DNA of 64,000 nucleotides from Hyphomicrobiales bacterium (lineage in GTDB: Bacteria; Pseudomonadota; Alphaproteobacteria; Rhizobiales; Rhizobiaceae), in assembly GCA_900473795.1 (NCBI GenBank), contig UCMT01000005.1, positions 186,001-250,000 on the forward strand, in the 5' to 3' direction. Every line of letters starts with the position of its first letter. Within the stretch, counting starts at the first letter, position 1. A program made the position numbers and the translations under genes. Positions 1-11,220 of this stretch are shown piece by piece. The notes under the pieces are model-generated. The model had not been told where the DNA came from and did not search any database. It was given only the letters and a program-made list of their open reading frames with translations.

Positions 1-453
1 TCCTTCACATCGATCTCCAACGCGCTTGCGTTTGCACGAAAGCTCTTTCAAACCAGCCCATTTCGCGGGACGCGGCGCGTGATCGATGTATCCGGCGACG
101 GACCCAACAATGCCGGGGTCCCGGCTCCGGTCGGCAGGAATACGACCGTCGCTCAGGGCATCGTCATTGACGGTCTTCCCATTATGTTGAAGGCCGTGCC
201 GGATTCGGCATCGATTCCGGATCTCGATGTCTATTATCGGGAATGCGTCATCGGCGGAGATGGGGCATTTCTGTTGAAGGTCACGACTGTGTCCCAGTTC
301 GCCGAAACGATCCTGCGCAAGCTCGTCATCGAGATTTCAGGCGTGGAGGTCAGCGGCGCTCCGCAGCGCCAAACGGGGTTCATGCGAGTTCAATACCCGC
401 CCTATAATTGTTTTATCGGCGAAGAGATGCAGGAGCGTTCCATCGGGAAATAG
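1..453 (+). CDS. DUF1194 family protein, C-terminal part (5' truncated by window)
   Basis: The reading frame is open from the first base, so the gene begins outside the window; the GTG at position 79 is internal. The visible 150 codons contain GTRRVIDVSGDGPNN and a GIVIDGLPI segment, which match the C-terminal half of DUF1194 proteins, a von Willebrand A-like family of exported proteins in rhizobia. The V-I-D-V-S-G-D-G stretch resembles the core strand of a VWA fold. The protein ends at a TAG and is convergent with rnhA, with about 40 bp between. Molecular function is not known for the family, and the N-terminal signal peptide cannot be checked here. Confidence 0.75.
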   Translation, partial: SFTSISNALAFARKLFQTSPFRGTRRVIDVSGDGPNNAGVPAPVGRNTTVAQGIVIDGLPIMLKAVPDSASIPDLDVYYRECVIGGDGAFLLKVTTVSQFAETILRKLVIEISGVEVSGAPQRQTGFMRVQYPPYNCFIGEEMQERSIGK

Positions 454-493
454 CGCCGTCTCGCCCCTCGCGAGGGACGGTGAAATCCTACCC

Positions 494-937
494 TCACCGC
501 TTCTTCTTGAACGGCTCCATGCCCTTGCGGGCGAGTTCGTCGGCCCGTTCGTTTTCCGGATGGCCAGCGTGCCCCTTCACCCAATGCCAGGTGACCTTGT
601 GACGCTGGTTGGCGGCGTCGAGCGCCTGCCAGAGTTCGCCGTTCTTCACCGGCTTCTTTTCGCCCGTCTTCCAGCCGTTCCGCTTCCAGCCATGGATCCA
701 TTTGCTGATGCCGTCCATGACATATTTGCTGTCGGTGTAGAGATCGACCTCACAGGGCTGCTTCAGCGTGTTGAGCGCCGTGATCGCAGCCAGAAGCTCC
801 ATGCGGTTGTTGGTGGTTTCGGGCTCGCCGCCGCACAGATCCTTTTCCACGTCGCCGTAGCGCAGCACCGCGCCCCATCCGCCCGGTCCGGGGTTTCCGG
901 AGCAGGCGCCATCGGTGAAGATATCGACATGTTTCAT
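494..937 (-). CDS. rnhA: Ribonuclease HI
   Basis: Hydrolyses the RNA strand of RNA-DNA hybrids (R-loops, Okazaki primers) in the cytoplasm. At 147 residues it has the normal bacterial length. The catalytic carboxylates are in place: Asp in [12 protein letters not shown] near residue 8, Glu in [10 protein letters not shown] near 47, Asp in LYTDSKYV near 69 and Asp in the ENERADELA tail near 133. The [17 protein letters not shown] block is the classical C-terminal signature. The ATG overlaps the stop of thrB by 4 bp (ATGA), so translation is probably coupled in the ispH-thrB-rnhA order seen in rhizobia. Confidence 0.97.
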   Translation of the reverse strand: MKHVDIFTDGACSGNPGPGGWGAVLRYGDVEKDLCGGEPETTNNRMELLAAITALNTLKQPCEVDLYTDSKYVMDGISKWIHGWKRNGWKTGEKKPVKNGELWQALDAANQRHKVTWHWVKGHAGHPENERADELARKGMEPFKKKR

Positions 938-1914
938 GCGGGCTGGGTCTCGTGGGTCAGGCCATATTCAGCGGCAGTTGCAACGGAGCGATGAAACTGC
1001 AGCTTCTTCAGATATTCGAGCGGATCCTTCTTGACCACCAGCGCCCCCGGCGGCGTCGTCAGCCAGTCGTAGAGACGCGTGAGGAAAAAGCGCAGCGCCG
1101 AGCCGCGTGCCAGAAGCGGCAGCGCCTCGACCTCGGCTGCGGTCAGCGGCCGCACGCTCTGATAGCCGGACAAGAGCGCCATGCCCTTGGTCATGTTGAA
1201 GGCGCCGTCCTTTTCGAAGCACCAGGCGTTCAGGCAGACGGAGACGTCATAGGCAAGGAAGTCGTTGCAGGCAAAATAGAAGTCGATCAGGCCGGACAGC
1301 TCGTTGCCGAGGAAGAAGACGTTGTCCGGGAAAAGATCGGCGTGGATGACGCCTTCCGGCAGGTCCTTCGGCCAATTGGCTTCGAGAAAATCCAGCTCGG
1401 CGGCGATCTCGGTTCTGAGGCCCGGCTGCACCTCGTCGGCACGGTCCCGGGAATTGTTCCAGAGCGGCCGCCAGCCGTCGACGGACAACGCGTTGCGACG
1501 GCGGATCTCGAAGCCTTCGCCCGCCACATGCATTGCCGCTAAGGCCTTGCCGACCTCGCGGCAATGATTGGCATCGGGCTTGCGCAGCCACATGCCTTCG
1601 AGGAACGAGATGACAGCGGCCGGCCGGCCGGAAAGCTCGCCGAGCAATTTGCCGTCGGCACGCGGCAGCGGCAGCGGGCAGGAAAGGCCCTTGTCGGCCA
1701 GATGATGCATCAGCCCGAGGAAGAACGGCAGGTCGTTCTGGTCCACCCGCTTTTCGTAAAGCGTCAGGATGTAGGAGCCCTTGGTGGTGTGCAGCAGGAA
1801 ATTGGTATTTTCCACGCCCTCGGCAATGCCCTTGTAGGACGTCAGCATGCCGACGTCATAGGCGGTCAGAAAACGGGCGAGATCGTCTTCCGTGATGTCG
1901 GTGTAAACTGCCAA
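934..1914 (-). CDS. thrB: Homoserine kinase (APH-fold type)
   Basis: Phosphorylates homoserine with ATP in threonine biosynthesis. The 326-residue protein belongs to the aminoglycoside-phosphotransferase-fold homoserine kinases used by Alphaproteobacteria and Pseudomonas, not to the GHMP type of E. coli. Visible landmarks are the N-terminal [16 protein letters not shown], a nucleotide-binding region around [20 protein letters not shown], the catalytic loop [13 protein letters not shown] near residue 190 and the metal-binding [15 protein letters not shown] near 211. It overlaps rnhA by 4 bp. A palindromic repeat lies between it and ispH. Confidence 0.95.
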   Translation of the reverse strand: MAVYTDITEDDLARFLTAYDVGMLTSYKGIAEGVENTNFLLHTTKGSYILTLYEKRVDQNDLPFFLGLMHHLADKGLSCPLPLPRADGKLLGELSGRPAAVISFLEGMWLRKPDANHCREVGKALAAMHVAGEGFEIRRRNALSVDGWRPLWNNSRDRADEVQPGLRTEIAAELDFLEANWPKDLPEGVIHADLFPDNVFFLGNELSGLIDFYFACNDFLAYDVSVCLNAWCFEKDGAFNMTKGMALLSGYQSVRPLTAAEVEALPLLARGSALRFFLTRLYDWLTTPPGALVVKKDPLEYLKKLQFHRSVATAAEYGLTHETQPA

Positions 1915-1961
1915 GGTCTGTTCTCGCGGTTGTGAGTGTTGAAATTGTTTTGCCGGGGCAC

Positions 1962-2079
1962 GGATCCTCGGGTCAAGGCCTAAGGATGACGGAGAGAGGG
2001 AGCAATCGCAACGGTGACGGCTGGCTTGAGAATGGCAGGAAACCCAAGGTCGTCATCCTCGGGCCCGACCCGAGGATCC
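1962..2079. repeat. Pair of inverted REP-like palindromes between thrB and ispH
   Basis: Two related elements of about 28 bp lie in opposite orientation at 1962-1990 and 2052-2079, about 61 bp apart. The right copy is itself a near-perfect hairpin, ATCCTCGGG-CCCGA-CCCGAGGAT. The left copy matches the reverse complement of the right with a few substitutions, and the two arms could form a long cruciform or RNA stem. Short palindromes beginning GTCATCCTCGGG are familiar intergenic repeats in rhizobial genomes; the name REP-like is used only for their form. Confidence 0.7.
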
Positions 2080-2099
2080 ATGCCACCTGCCCTCATCGC

Positions 2100-3107
2100 C
2101 TAGTCTCCATTCACGAACGCCATGTCCTGCACGGTCAGCGGCACGTGGCGAAGCTCGCGGTTGACGAGGAAATTCTCGGTCTCCTCGACCGTATCGGCAA
2201 GCTCCACCGACGCATCGTAGCGCTCGCGAAAGGCCTCGATGATCTCGTTGACGATGACTTCCGGTGCCGACGCGCCGGCCGACAGGCCCACGGTGGAGAT
2301 ATCGCCGATGTCATCCCAGTCGATTTCCGACGCGCGCTGGACAAGCACGGATTTCTTTGCGCCGGCCCGAAGCGCAACCTCGACCAGCCGCTTGGAATTG
2401 GACGAATTCGGCGCACCGACGACGAGGAAGAGGTCGCAGCCGGGCGCCGCCTGCTTCACCGCCTCCTGGCGGTTTGTCGTGGCATAGCAGATCGAATCGG
2501 CGGCAGGTGCCGTCAGGTTGGGAAAGCGCTCATGCAGCCGCTTGATGACGCCGGCCGTATCGTCGACCGACAGTGTCGTCTGGGTGACGAAGCCGAGATT
2601 GTCCGGATCCGGCGGCACGTAATTGTCAGCGTCCTCGACGGTCTCGATCAGCGATACGGCACCTTCCGGCAATTGCCCCATGGTGCCGATGACTTCCGGA
2701 TGGCCGGCATGGCCGATCAGCACGACATGGCGGCCGAGGCGCTGGTGGCGCATCGCCTGCTTGTGGACCTTGGAGACCAGCGGGCACGTCGCATCGAGAT
2801 AGAACAAATTGCGGCTTTCTGCATCGGCGGGCACCGACTTCGGCACACCGTGAGCGGAGAAGACCACCGGCTGCTTGCGATGCTCCTCGGGGATCTCGTC
2901 GAGCTCCTCGACGAAGATCGCGCCCTTGGCCTCAAGCCCCTCGACGACATAGCGGTTGTGAACGATCTCGTGGCGGACATAGACCGGGGCGCCATATTCC
3001 TTCAGCGCCAGAACGACGATCTGGATCGCCCGGTCGACGCCGGCGCAAAAGCCGCGCGGGCCGCAGAGGCGGATGGTGATCGGTTTCCTTGCCGAGAAAG
3101 ATGCCAT
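2100..3107 (-). CDS. ispH: 4-hydroxy-3-methylbut-2-enyl diphosphate reductase
   Basis: Last enzyme of the MEP isoprenoid pathway; it reduces HMBPP to IPP and DMAPP with a [4Fe-4S] cluster. The 335 residues carry the cluster cysteines: [14 protein letters not shown] near residue 21, [11 protein letters not shown] near 106 and [12 protein letters not shown] near 207. The substrate-binding motifs [32 protein letters not shown] and GAPNSSNS are also present. It shares the window with dxs, the first enzyme of the same pathway, at 34458. The ATG at 3107 follows the DUF1304 gene by only a few bases, so it is probably in the same transcription unit. Confidence 0.97.
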   Translation of the reverse strand: MASFSARKPITIRLCGPRGFCAGVDRAIQIVVLALKEYGAPVYVRHEIVHNRYVVEGLEAKGAIFVEELDEIPEEHRKQPVVFSAHGVPKSVPADAESRNLFYLDATCPLVSKVHKQAMRHQRLGRHVVLIGHAGHPEVIGTMGQLPEGAVSLIETVEDADNYVPPDPDNLGFVTQTTLSVDDTAGVIKRLHERFPNLTAPAADSICYATTNRQEAVKQAAPGCDLFLVVGAPNSSNSKRLVEVALRAGAKKSVLVQRASEIDWDDIGDISTVGLSAGASAPEVIVNEIIEAFRERYDASVELADTVEETENFLVNRELRHVPLTVQDMAFVNGD

Positions 3108-3110
3108 GGA

Positions 3111-3476
3111 TCAGGGTGCCAGAACAGTGAACAGGAGTGCCAGGATCGCCGGGCCGCCCTGCACCAGAAGGATGCGCGGCTTGACCGACCATGCGCCATA
3201 TATAGCGGCAACGATCACGCACACAAGGAAGAACAGCTTCAGCTGAAAGGCAAATTCCGGCGGCGAGGCAATCAGCGACCAGAGAAGGCCGGCGGCGAGA
3301 AAGCCGTTGTAAAGCCCCTGATTGGCCGCCAGCACCTTCGTCGCCTGCGCCTGCTCCGCCGACATGCGGAACACCTTTCGCCCCTGCGGCGCGGTCCAGA
3401 GAAACATTTCAAGCACGAGAAAGCCGACATGCAGCAAGGCTGTTACGGCAATCAGTATATTGGCGATGATGGTCAT
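3111..3476 (-). CDS. DUF1304 family small membrane protein
   Basis: A protein of about 121 residues with four predicted transmembrane segments: residues 2-24, a second around the ANQGLYNGFLAAGLLW region, a third in LKLFFLVCVIVAAIYGAW and a C-terminal PAILALLFTVLAP. The central NQGLYNGFLA and the charged LEMFLWT stretch are typical of DUF1304. The frame could start at 3500, but the ATG at 3476 has a strong GGGGGA box 5 bp upstream and gives the normal family N-terminus, so it is preferred. It lies between the SURF1 gene and ispH on the same strand. Biochemical function is unknown. Confidence 0.85.
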   Translation of the reverse strand: MTIIANILIAVTALLHVGFLVLEMFLWTAPQGRKVFRMSAEQAQATKVLAANQGLYNGFLAAGLLWSLIASPPEFAFQLKLFFLVCVIVAAIYGAWSVKPRILLVQGGPAILALLFTVLAP

Positions 3477-3522
3477 AAAATCCCCCGGCAGTCGTTCCAT
3501 GTCCTACAGGCAACGCGCCCGA

Positions 3523-4269
3523 TTATCTCTTTCGCCGCAGGATGAACACGCCGCTGACAGCGACCAGCGCCGCGGCCAGGCCATACCATGTCACGGCATA
3601 TTGCAGATGGTTGTTCGGCAGGTCGAATTGCGTGACGCCGCCGATCGGCATGCCGCCCGGATTGGGCGTCGCGGCCGCATCAACGAAGAACGGGACGACC
3701 TTCGCCGCATCGAGCCCGACGCTCGACGCCATGACGTCGAGGTCCTTCCAGTAGAAGATGTTCTTGGCGACATCATTGTCCGGCACGGCCCAGGAGGGCT
3801 TCGCGGTGAGCTTGGCGCGGGCAAGGCCGGTGACGGTCTGTTCGCCGGTCAGCTGCCCCTGCTTGCGCATCTCGGGCTCCTTGCGCTCGAAGGAGACAAA
3901 GCCGCGATTGACGAGAAGGACGCGGCCATCGGCAAGCCGCAATGGGGTGTAGACGTAGTAACCGGTCCGGCCTTCATAGGTGGCGAAGAAGTGCCGTTCC
4001 TTGTTGTTGATGTAGGTGCCGCTGACGCGCACCGTGCGATAGTCGATGTCCTCGCCGGCCCTGGCCATTGCCTCGATCGCCGCCAGATCGACCGGCGGTG
4101 CCGTGCGGCGTTCCGCGATTGCCGCCAGCAGGCCCTCTTTCCAATGGAGCCGCTGAACCTGCCATGTGCCGAGTGACAAGAGAACGGCGAGCGCGGTCAG
4201 GACGAGGACAATACCCGCGGCGCGGCCGAGCAGCCCGCCGCCTTTCGCTTCGTTCGCAGTCTCAGCCAC
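3523..4269 (-). CDS. SURF1 family cytochrome oxidase assembly protein
   Basis: Inner-membrane assembly factor that helps insert heme a into subunit I of aa3-type oxidases. An N-terminal membrane segment (GRAAGIVLVLTALAVLLSLG) leads into the SURF1 signature GTWQVQRLHWKE. A periplasmic domain follows, with the VLLVNRGFV strand, and a second membrane segment lies near the C-terminus (TWYGLAAALVAVSGVFIL) before an RRKR tail. The GTG at 4269 has an AGGGCGAG box and yields the usual VAETANEAK start; an ATG at 4293 lacks a visible ribosome site. The gene overlaps the DUF983 gene by 8 bp, in the oxidase operon. Confidence 0.92.
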   Translation of the reverse strand: MAETANEAKGGGLLGRAAGIVLVLTALAVLLSLGTWQVQRLHWKEGLLAAIAERRTAPPVDLAAIEAMARAGEDIDYRTVRVSGTYINNKERHFFATYEGRTGYYVYTPLRLADGRVLLVNRGFVSFERKEPEMRKQGQLTGEQTVTGLARAKLTAKPSWAVPDNDVAKNIFYWKDLDVMASSVGLDAAKVVPFFVDAAATPNPGGMPIGGVTQFDLPNNHLQYAVTWYGLAAALVAVSGVFILRRKR

Positions 4270-4645
4270 GATCGATCTCGCCCTGCCGCGCATTGTTACC
4301 GAATTGAAGATTGATCAGGGTGCCCTTGAGCATGCGCATAAGCACGAGGCTGAAGATCGTGGCAAGCGGGATCCAGAGCAGGAAATGCACCCAGATCGGA
4401 GGGCTGAAGTTGACCTCCATCCACAGGGCCGCGCCAACGACGATGAAGCCGACGATCAGGATGACGAACACCACGGGACCGTCGCCGGAATCGGCGAACT
4501 TGTAATCGAGACCGCAGCTGGCGCAGGCCGGCTTCACCTTCAGGAACCCGTCGAACAGCTTCCCCTGGCCGCAGCGCGGGCAAAGCCCCTTGATCCCGGC
4601 CTTGACCGGATCGACCGGCGGGAAATGTGCGCTGTCTTCGTTCAT
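4262..4645 (-). CDS. DUF983 family membrane protein
   Basis: 127 residues. The N-terminal half carries two CxxC pairs, GLCPRCGQGKLF and PACASCGLDY, resembling a zinc ribbon. Two hydrophobic segments follow (VFVILIVGFIVVGAALWM and WVHFLLWIPLATIFSLVLM). This is the standard DUF983 layout. In Alphaproteobacteria the family sits between ctaE and SURF1 genes, as here, which suggests a part in oxidase biogenesis; the actual activity is not established. The start at 4645 is the family-typical MNED with the gene spacing expected in the operon. Confidence 0.9.
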   Translation of the reverse strand: MNEDSAHFPPVDPVKAGIKGLCPRCGQGKLFDGFLKVKPACASCGLDYKFADSGDGPVVFVILIVGFIVVGAALWMEVNFSPPIWVHFLLWIPLATIFSLVLMRMLKGTLINLQFGNNARQGEIDRG

Positions 4646-4763
4646 CTGGTTTTACGTCCTGTTTGCCTTAGGCTTTCCATAACGCATTCGTTGCGCAAGC
4701 GATATATCGGCCACCGCGACCTTTGGGCTCATTCGATCGCACACGGCGGCATTACTGCAATAG

Positions 4764-4793
4764 AAAAGGCGGGCGCCGTGGCACCCGCCTTTC
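4764..4793 (-). terminator. Hairpin terminator downstream of ctaE
   Basis: A 9-bp perfect stem (AAAGGCGGG / CCCGCCTTT) with a 10-nt loop lies 25 bp after the ctaE stop on the minus strand. Read on that strand the stem ends in CCCGCCTTTTC, a short T-rich tail. It probably gives partial termination between the oxidase subunits and the DUF983-SURF1-ispH genes. Confidence 0.6.
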
Positions 4794-4817
4794 TCAGATA
4801 CTCGAATCCAGACCCGA

Positions 4818-5696
4818 TCAGCCGTGGGCGAGCGGTGCGCCCCAGCCGCCCCAGACGTAGATCGAGAAGAACAGGAAGAGCCAGACCACGTCGACGAAGT
4901 GCCAGTACCAGGCGGCGGCCTCGAAGCCGAAATGGTGCTTCGGGGTGAAATCGCCCTTGACCGCGCGCAGCAGGCAGACGAGCAGGAAGATCGTGCCCAC
5001 CAGAACGTGGAAGCCATGGAAGCCGGTCGCCATGAAGAAGGTCGCGCCGTAGATCGAATCCTTGAAGGCGAACGGCGCGTGGGCATATTCGTAAGCCTGG
5101 ACGCTCGAGAACAGGATGCCGAGCAACACGGTCAGCGTCAGGCCGCTGACGAGGCCCTTGCGGTCGTTGTGCAGCAGCGCATGGTGCGCCCAGGTCACGC
5201 AGGTGCCGGACAGCAGCAGGATCACGGTGTTGTAGAGCGGCAGGTGCCAGGGATCGAGAACCTCGATGCCCTTGGGCGGCCAGACACCGCCGGTATAGGC
5301 AGCACGCGTGGCCTGGATGGCTTCGCCGGAAAAGAGACTTGCGTCGAAGAAGGCCCAGAACCAGGCGACGAAGAACATCACTTCCGAAGCGATGAACATG
5401 ATCATGCCGTAGCGCAGGTGCAGCGATACGACGCGGGTGTGGTGGCCCTCATGCGCTTCCTTGATCGTGTCCGACCACCAGCCGAACATCGTGTAGAGCA
5501 CGACGACGAGGCCGATGAAGAAGACCCACGGATTGGCAAGTTCGAGACCGAACATCTTGAACGAACCGCCGGCCAGGTAGCGCATGTAGGCAACGCCGCC
5601 GAAGGCCATGATGAAGGCGCCGATCGATGCCAGAAGCGGCCAGGGGCTCGGGTCGATGATGTGGTAGTCGTGGTTTTTCTGATGCGCACCGGCCAT
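4818..5696 (-). CDS. ctaE: Cytochrome c oxidase subunit III
   Basis: Core membrane subunit of the aa3-type cytochrome c oxidase. The 292-residue product starts [20 protein letters not shown] and has seven hydrophobic segments. Family landmarks are [20 protein letters not shown] near residue 100, [13 protein letters not shown] and the C-terminal [19 protein letters not shown]. The frame extends upstream to 5762, but the ATG at 5696 has a GGGGAT box and the conserved N-terminus. It follows ctaG and belongs to the cta cluster. Confidence 0.96.
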   Translation of the reverse strand: MAGAHQKNHDYHIIDPSPWPLLASIGAFIMAFGGVAYMRYLAGGSFKMFGLELANPWVFFIGLVVVLYTMFGWWSDTIKEAHEGHHTRVVSLHLRYGMIMFIASEVMFFVAWFWAFFDASLFSGEAIQATRAAYTGGVWPPKGIEVLDPWHLPLYNTVILLLSGTCVTWAHHALLHNDRKGLVSGLTLTVLLGILFSSVQAYEYAHAPFAFKDSIYGATFFMATGFHGFHVLVGTIFLLVCLLRAVKGDFTPKHHFGFEAAAWYWHFVDVVWLFLFFSIYVWGGWGAPLAHG

Positions 5697-5758
5697 ATGA
5701 ATAATCCCCGATAAGTCTTTCTCGTATCGCCTCCGGCTAAGCCGAAGACGGTGATCTG

Positions 5759-6367
5759 TCAAAGTTTGTTGTCAGTCTCGCCCGGCTTCACCGTCAGGCC
5801 GGCAATCGGCTTCGACGGTTCGCGGGCGTAGAAGGTGTAGGAAAGGGTCAACGTGTTGATGCCCTTGGTCTCGACCGTATTGACGATTTCCGGATCGACG
5901 AAGAACACCACCGCCATCACCATTTTTTCGCCGGGTTGCAATGTCGTCTCGGTGAAGCAGAAGCATTGCACCTTGTTGAAATAGGCACCGGCTGCCATCG
6001 GCGTGACGTTGAACACCGCCTGGCCCGTCGTCGGCTTCTTCGACAGGTTCGTCGCCTCGAACTCGACCTGCACCGTCTCGCCGATCTTCAACTCGATGTC
6101 GCGCTGAACCGGCTTGAAGTCCCAGGGCAGGCCCGGCGCCGTGTTGGCGTCAAACGTCACCTTGATCGTCTTGTCGAGGATGACGTCGGAAGCCTGCTCG
6201 ACGCGCTTCGTCGTGCCGTTGTAGCCGGTAACCTTGCAGAACATGTCGTAGAGCGGAACGGCGGCATAGGCCATGCCGACCATGCCGAGCACGAAGGCGA
6301 CGCAGGACGCGACGATGACGCCGTTTGCCCGGTCCTTCTTCTGGTCTGCATTGTTCGCCGTTGACAT
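5759..6367 (-). CDS. ctaG: Cytochrome c oxidase assembly protein CtaG/Cox11
   Basis: Copper chaperone that delivers copper to the CuB site of subunit I. It has 202 residues with one N-terminal membrane anchor ([28 protein letters not shown]) and a periplasmic immunoglobulin-like domain. The copper-binding cysteines appear in [12 protein letters not shown] near residue 137, the Cox11 hallmark. The downstream [10 protein letters not shown] is also typical. It is followed by ctaE and preceded by the 46-codon coxF-like gene. Confidence 0.96.
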   Translation of the reverse strand: MSTANNADQKKDRANGVIVASCVAFVLGMVGMAYAAVPLYDMFCKVTGYNGTTKRVEQASDVILDKTIKVTFDANTAPGLPWDFKPVQRDIELKIGETVQVEFEATNLSKKPTTGQAVFNVTPMAAGAYFNKVQCFCFTETTLQPGEKMVMAVVFFVDPEIVNTVETKGINTLTLSYTFYAREPSKPIAGLTVKPGETDNKL

Positions 6368-6379
6368 GCTCTTTTGATC

Positions 6380-6520
6380 CTACTGGACCATGCCGTTGCT
6401 GAACTTGATCAGCGTCACGACATAGAAGACGGCAACGAGGCCGAAGAGCACGACGCCGAGCGCGATGTTGCGGCCGCGGCGCGATTTCTTTTGGGCGTCC
6501 GTAAGCGACACGAGTTCCAT
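6380..6520 (-). CDS. CoxF-like small membrane protein of the oxidase operon
   Basis: A 46-codon gene below usual size cut-offs, starting [18 protein letters not shown] and ending FSNGMVQ. A basic N-terminal stretch leads into one hydrophobic segment (IALGVVLFGLVAVFYVVTLI), so a single-pass inner-membrane protein is expected. Its ATG overlaps the TGA of ctaB by one base and its stop lies 12 bp before ctaG. Rhizobial oxidase operons carry a small coxF-type gene at this place. The role in oxidase biogenesis is inferred from position only. Confidence 0.8.
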   Translation of the reverse strand: MELVSLTDAQKKSRRGRNIALGVVLFGLVAVFYVVTLIKFSNGMVQ

Positions 6521-7476
6521 CAGGCAACCTTTCCGACAGTGAGCCACAGCGTGGCAATCAGATGATCGACCATCAACGCGGAGAAGATCGCGAAGAGATA
6601 GAGGATCGAGAAGGCAAAGAGTTTTTTGGCCGGGATCATCTTCTCGTCACCTTCCGGCATGCGGTGAACGCCGATCGAGTACCAGATGAAGCCGAGACCA
6701 AGACAGAGCGCAATCGCGCCGTAGACGGTGCTGGCGAAACCAAGCGCGGTCGGCACGACGCCGATCATGGCGGTCAGCACGCCATAGATGACGATCTGGT
6801 TCTTGGTCGTCGCCTCGCCGCAGACATTCGGCATCATCGGCACGCCGACTGCGCCATAGTCGCGCATCTTGAACAGAGCGAGCGCCCAGAAATGGGCGGG
6901 CGTCCACAGAAAGGTGATCAGGAAAAGCACGATGCTTTCGATCGAAATTCCATTCGTCACGCAGGCCCAGCCGATCATCGGCGGGAAGGCGCCGGCGGCA
7001 CCTCCGATAACGATGTTCTGCGGCGTCGAGCGCTTCAGCCACATCGTGTAGATGACGACATAGAAGAAGATCGTGAAGGCGAGCAGCCCGGCCGACAGCC
7101 AGTTGACGACGATGCCGAGAATGCAGACGGAGAAGGCGGAGAGCGTCAGGCCGAAGGCGAGCGCCTCGTGCGGAAGGATCTTGCCCGCCGGGATCGGCCG
7201 CTTGGCCGTGCGGGTCATCACCGCATCGATATCGGCGTCGTACCACATGTTGAGGGCACCGGAGGCTCCGGCGCCCACGGCGATACAGAGGATCGCGATG
7301 AAGCCGATGAAGGGATGGATGTGGCCCGGCGCCAGCACCATGCCGGCAAGCGCGGTGAATACCACCAGCGACATGACGCGTGGCTTCAGGAGCTCAAAGA
7401 AATCGCGCGCACTGGCTTCGGAAAGGCGGGCGCCGCCTTCCGTGCCGATTGCTTCGTGATTGTCGATGACCCTCAT
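6520..7476 (-). CDS. ctaB: Protoheme IX farnesyltransferase (heme O synthase)
   Basis: UbiA-family membrane prenyltransferase that adds a farnesyl group to heme b, giving heme O, the precursor of heme a for the oxidase. The 318-residue product has many hydrophobic segments. The prenyl-diphosphate site is in [20 protein letters not shown] near residue 75, and the second Asp-rich loop is [19 protein letters not shown]. The frame runs up to 7668, but the ATG at 7476 is preceded by AAGGACGGGAC and gives [11 protein letters not shown], the expected start. It lies between ctaD and the coxF-like gene. Confidence 0.95.
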   Translation of the reverse strand: MRVIDNHEAIGTEGGARLSEASARDFFELLKPRVMSLVVFTALAGMVLAPGHIHPFIGFIAILCIAVGAGASGALNMWYDADIDAVMTRTAKRPIPAGKILPHEALAFGLTLSAFSVCILGIVVNWLSAGLLAFTIFFYVVIYTMWLKRSTPQNIVIGGAAGAFPPMIGWACVTNGISIESIVLFLITFLWTPAHFWALALFKMRDYGAVGVPMMPNVCGEATTKNQIVIYGVLTAMIGVVPTALGFASTVYGAIALCLGLGFIWYSIGVHRMPEGDEKMIPAKKLFAFSILYLFAIFSALMVDHLIATLWLTVGKVA

Positions 7477-7580
7477 GTCCCGTCCTTGAATTCGTCCGGC
7501 GCGTATCCCGCGCCGTTTGCCGGTTTTCCCGGCGTGGAGCGAAGCCGCCGTTGCCGGCGGCTTCGGATTGAAAGCGGCGC

Positions 7581-10180
<2,600 letters not shown>

Positions 10181-10612
10181 AATATGTCTCCCTGGGCGCT
10201 TGATCAGGATCAAACCGAAACGCAGAATCCCTGCGATACTGCAGCGCTTCAAACCACAGTTTGATCAGCGCCGCAACATCTGTCCATTCAAGCCCATGCG
10301 GCATTTTTGCGCAAACCGTGCTTTTCTCACAGGCTCTTGAGCGATGCGGTCTTCCGTAGGCGCGCGGCGAAGAAGACCGCACCGGCACCATCCGGCATGT
10401 CATGTCGATGCCGGAGGCTATACCATACTTAGGACTGCCAACACTACGGCGACACCCTCTCTCTGGCGACTTTACGGCTTGCTTTGCCGCCTGCGCCTCC
10501 TGCGGGAGCCCCATTTCCGCCACATCGGGCTGGAATGTACCGCCGCGGGGCTTTTCATTTGCGTGTACGCACTTCAAGAATAGCCGGACTGATTCTTAAG
10601 TTTGAGGTTTAC
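10181..10612. other. Divergent intergenic region ctaC/ialB-like gene
   Basis: This 432-bp stretch between divergent genes holds the FNR-type box near ctaC and presumably promoters for both sides. No convincing open reading frame or RNA element was seen in it. Confidence 0.6.
10200..10213. promoter_or_regulatory. FNR/FixK-type operator upstream of ctaC
   Basis: The 14-mer TTGATCAGGATCAA is a perfect match to the TTGAT-N4-ATCAA consensus bound by FNR/FixK/FnrN proteins. It lies 20-33 bp upstream of the ctaC GTG start, so it probably sits at or downstream of the promoter and would more likely mediate repression than activation. The regulator itself is not in the window. Confidence 0.7.
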
Positions 10613-11152
10613 ATGGGCCTGTCCCTCCTTTCCCGGCTGCCGATCGCGGCGTTCGGACTTGCCGCCACTCTTCTTTCTTATACGGCAGCGGCCCAGCAGC
10701 CCGGAGCGCAACAGCCAGGCACGCCGGGCACGGTAAAGTCGAACCACGGCGCCTGGTCGATCGTCTGCGACCAGCCGGCGGGAGCAAGTGCCGAGCAATG
10801 CGCCCTGATGCAGAACGTCATTGCCGAAGATCGTCCGGAAGTCGGGTTGTCGGTGGTGGTCCTGAAGACGGCCGATCGCAAGGCAAAGATCCTGCGCGTG
10901 CTTGCACCGCTCGGCGTTCTGCTTCCCAACGGCCTCGGCCTCAATGTCGATGGCAAGGATATCGGCCGCGCCTATTTCGTCCGCTGCTTCTCCGACGGCT
11001 GCTACGCCGAGGTGGTTCTGGAAGAGGAACTGTTGAAGACCTTCCGCAGCGGCGCGACTGCCACGTTCATCGTCTTCCAGTCGCCGGAAGAAGGCATCGG
11101 CATCCCGGTCGACCTCAAGGGCTTCGGCGAGGGATATGACGCGCTGCCCTGA
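10613..11152 (+). CDS. Invasion-associated locus B (IalB) family protein
   Basis: A 179-residue exported protein. The N-terminus MGLSLLSRLPIAAFGLAATL is a signal peptide with cleavage likely after SYTAAAQQ. A short Gln/Pro-rich linker follows, then the IalB domain with HGAWSIVCDQP near residue 43, and the cysteine-containing YFVRCFSDGCYAEVVL near 122. Members are periplasmic or surface proteins named after Bartonella IalB; their biochemical role is not settled. The ATG at 10613 with a GAGG box is chosen over longer frames because it starts the signal peptide. Confidence 0.9.
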   Translation: MGLSLLSRLPIAAFGLAATLLSYTAAAQQPGAQQPGTPGTVKSNHGAWSIVCDQPAGASAEQCALMQNVIAEDRPEVGLSVVVLKTADRKAKILRVLAPLGVLLPNGLGLNVDGKDIGRAYFVRCFSDGCYAEVVLEEELLKTFRSGATATFIVFQSPEEGIGIPVDLKGFGEGYDALP

Positions 11153-11186
11153 ACGTCTTCCCGTCAGCCGGGGAGACGTGCCGAAC

Positions 11187-11211
11187 GGGCCGCCGGGGCA
11201 AATGGCGGCCC
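11187..11211. terminator. GC-rich hairpin between ialB-like gene and pirin gene
   Basis: A perfect 8-bp stem GGGCCGCC / GGCGGCCC with a 9-nt loop lies between two convergent genes. It has no poly-T tail on either strand, so the terminator call rests on position and stem only. Confidence 0.4.
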
Positions 11212-11220
11212 TTCGATGTC

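Noticed and set aside
1932-3545. Long plus-strand frame of about 537 codons opposite ispH
   Set aside because: It is the antisense shadow of ispH and DUF1304 with no recognisable domain; the minus-strand genes have full motifs.
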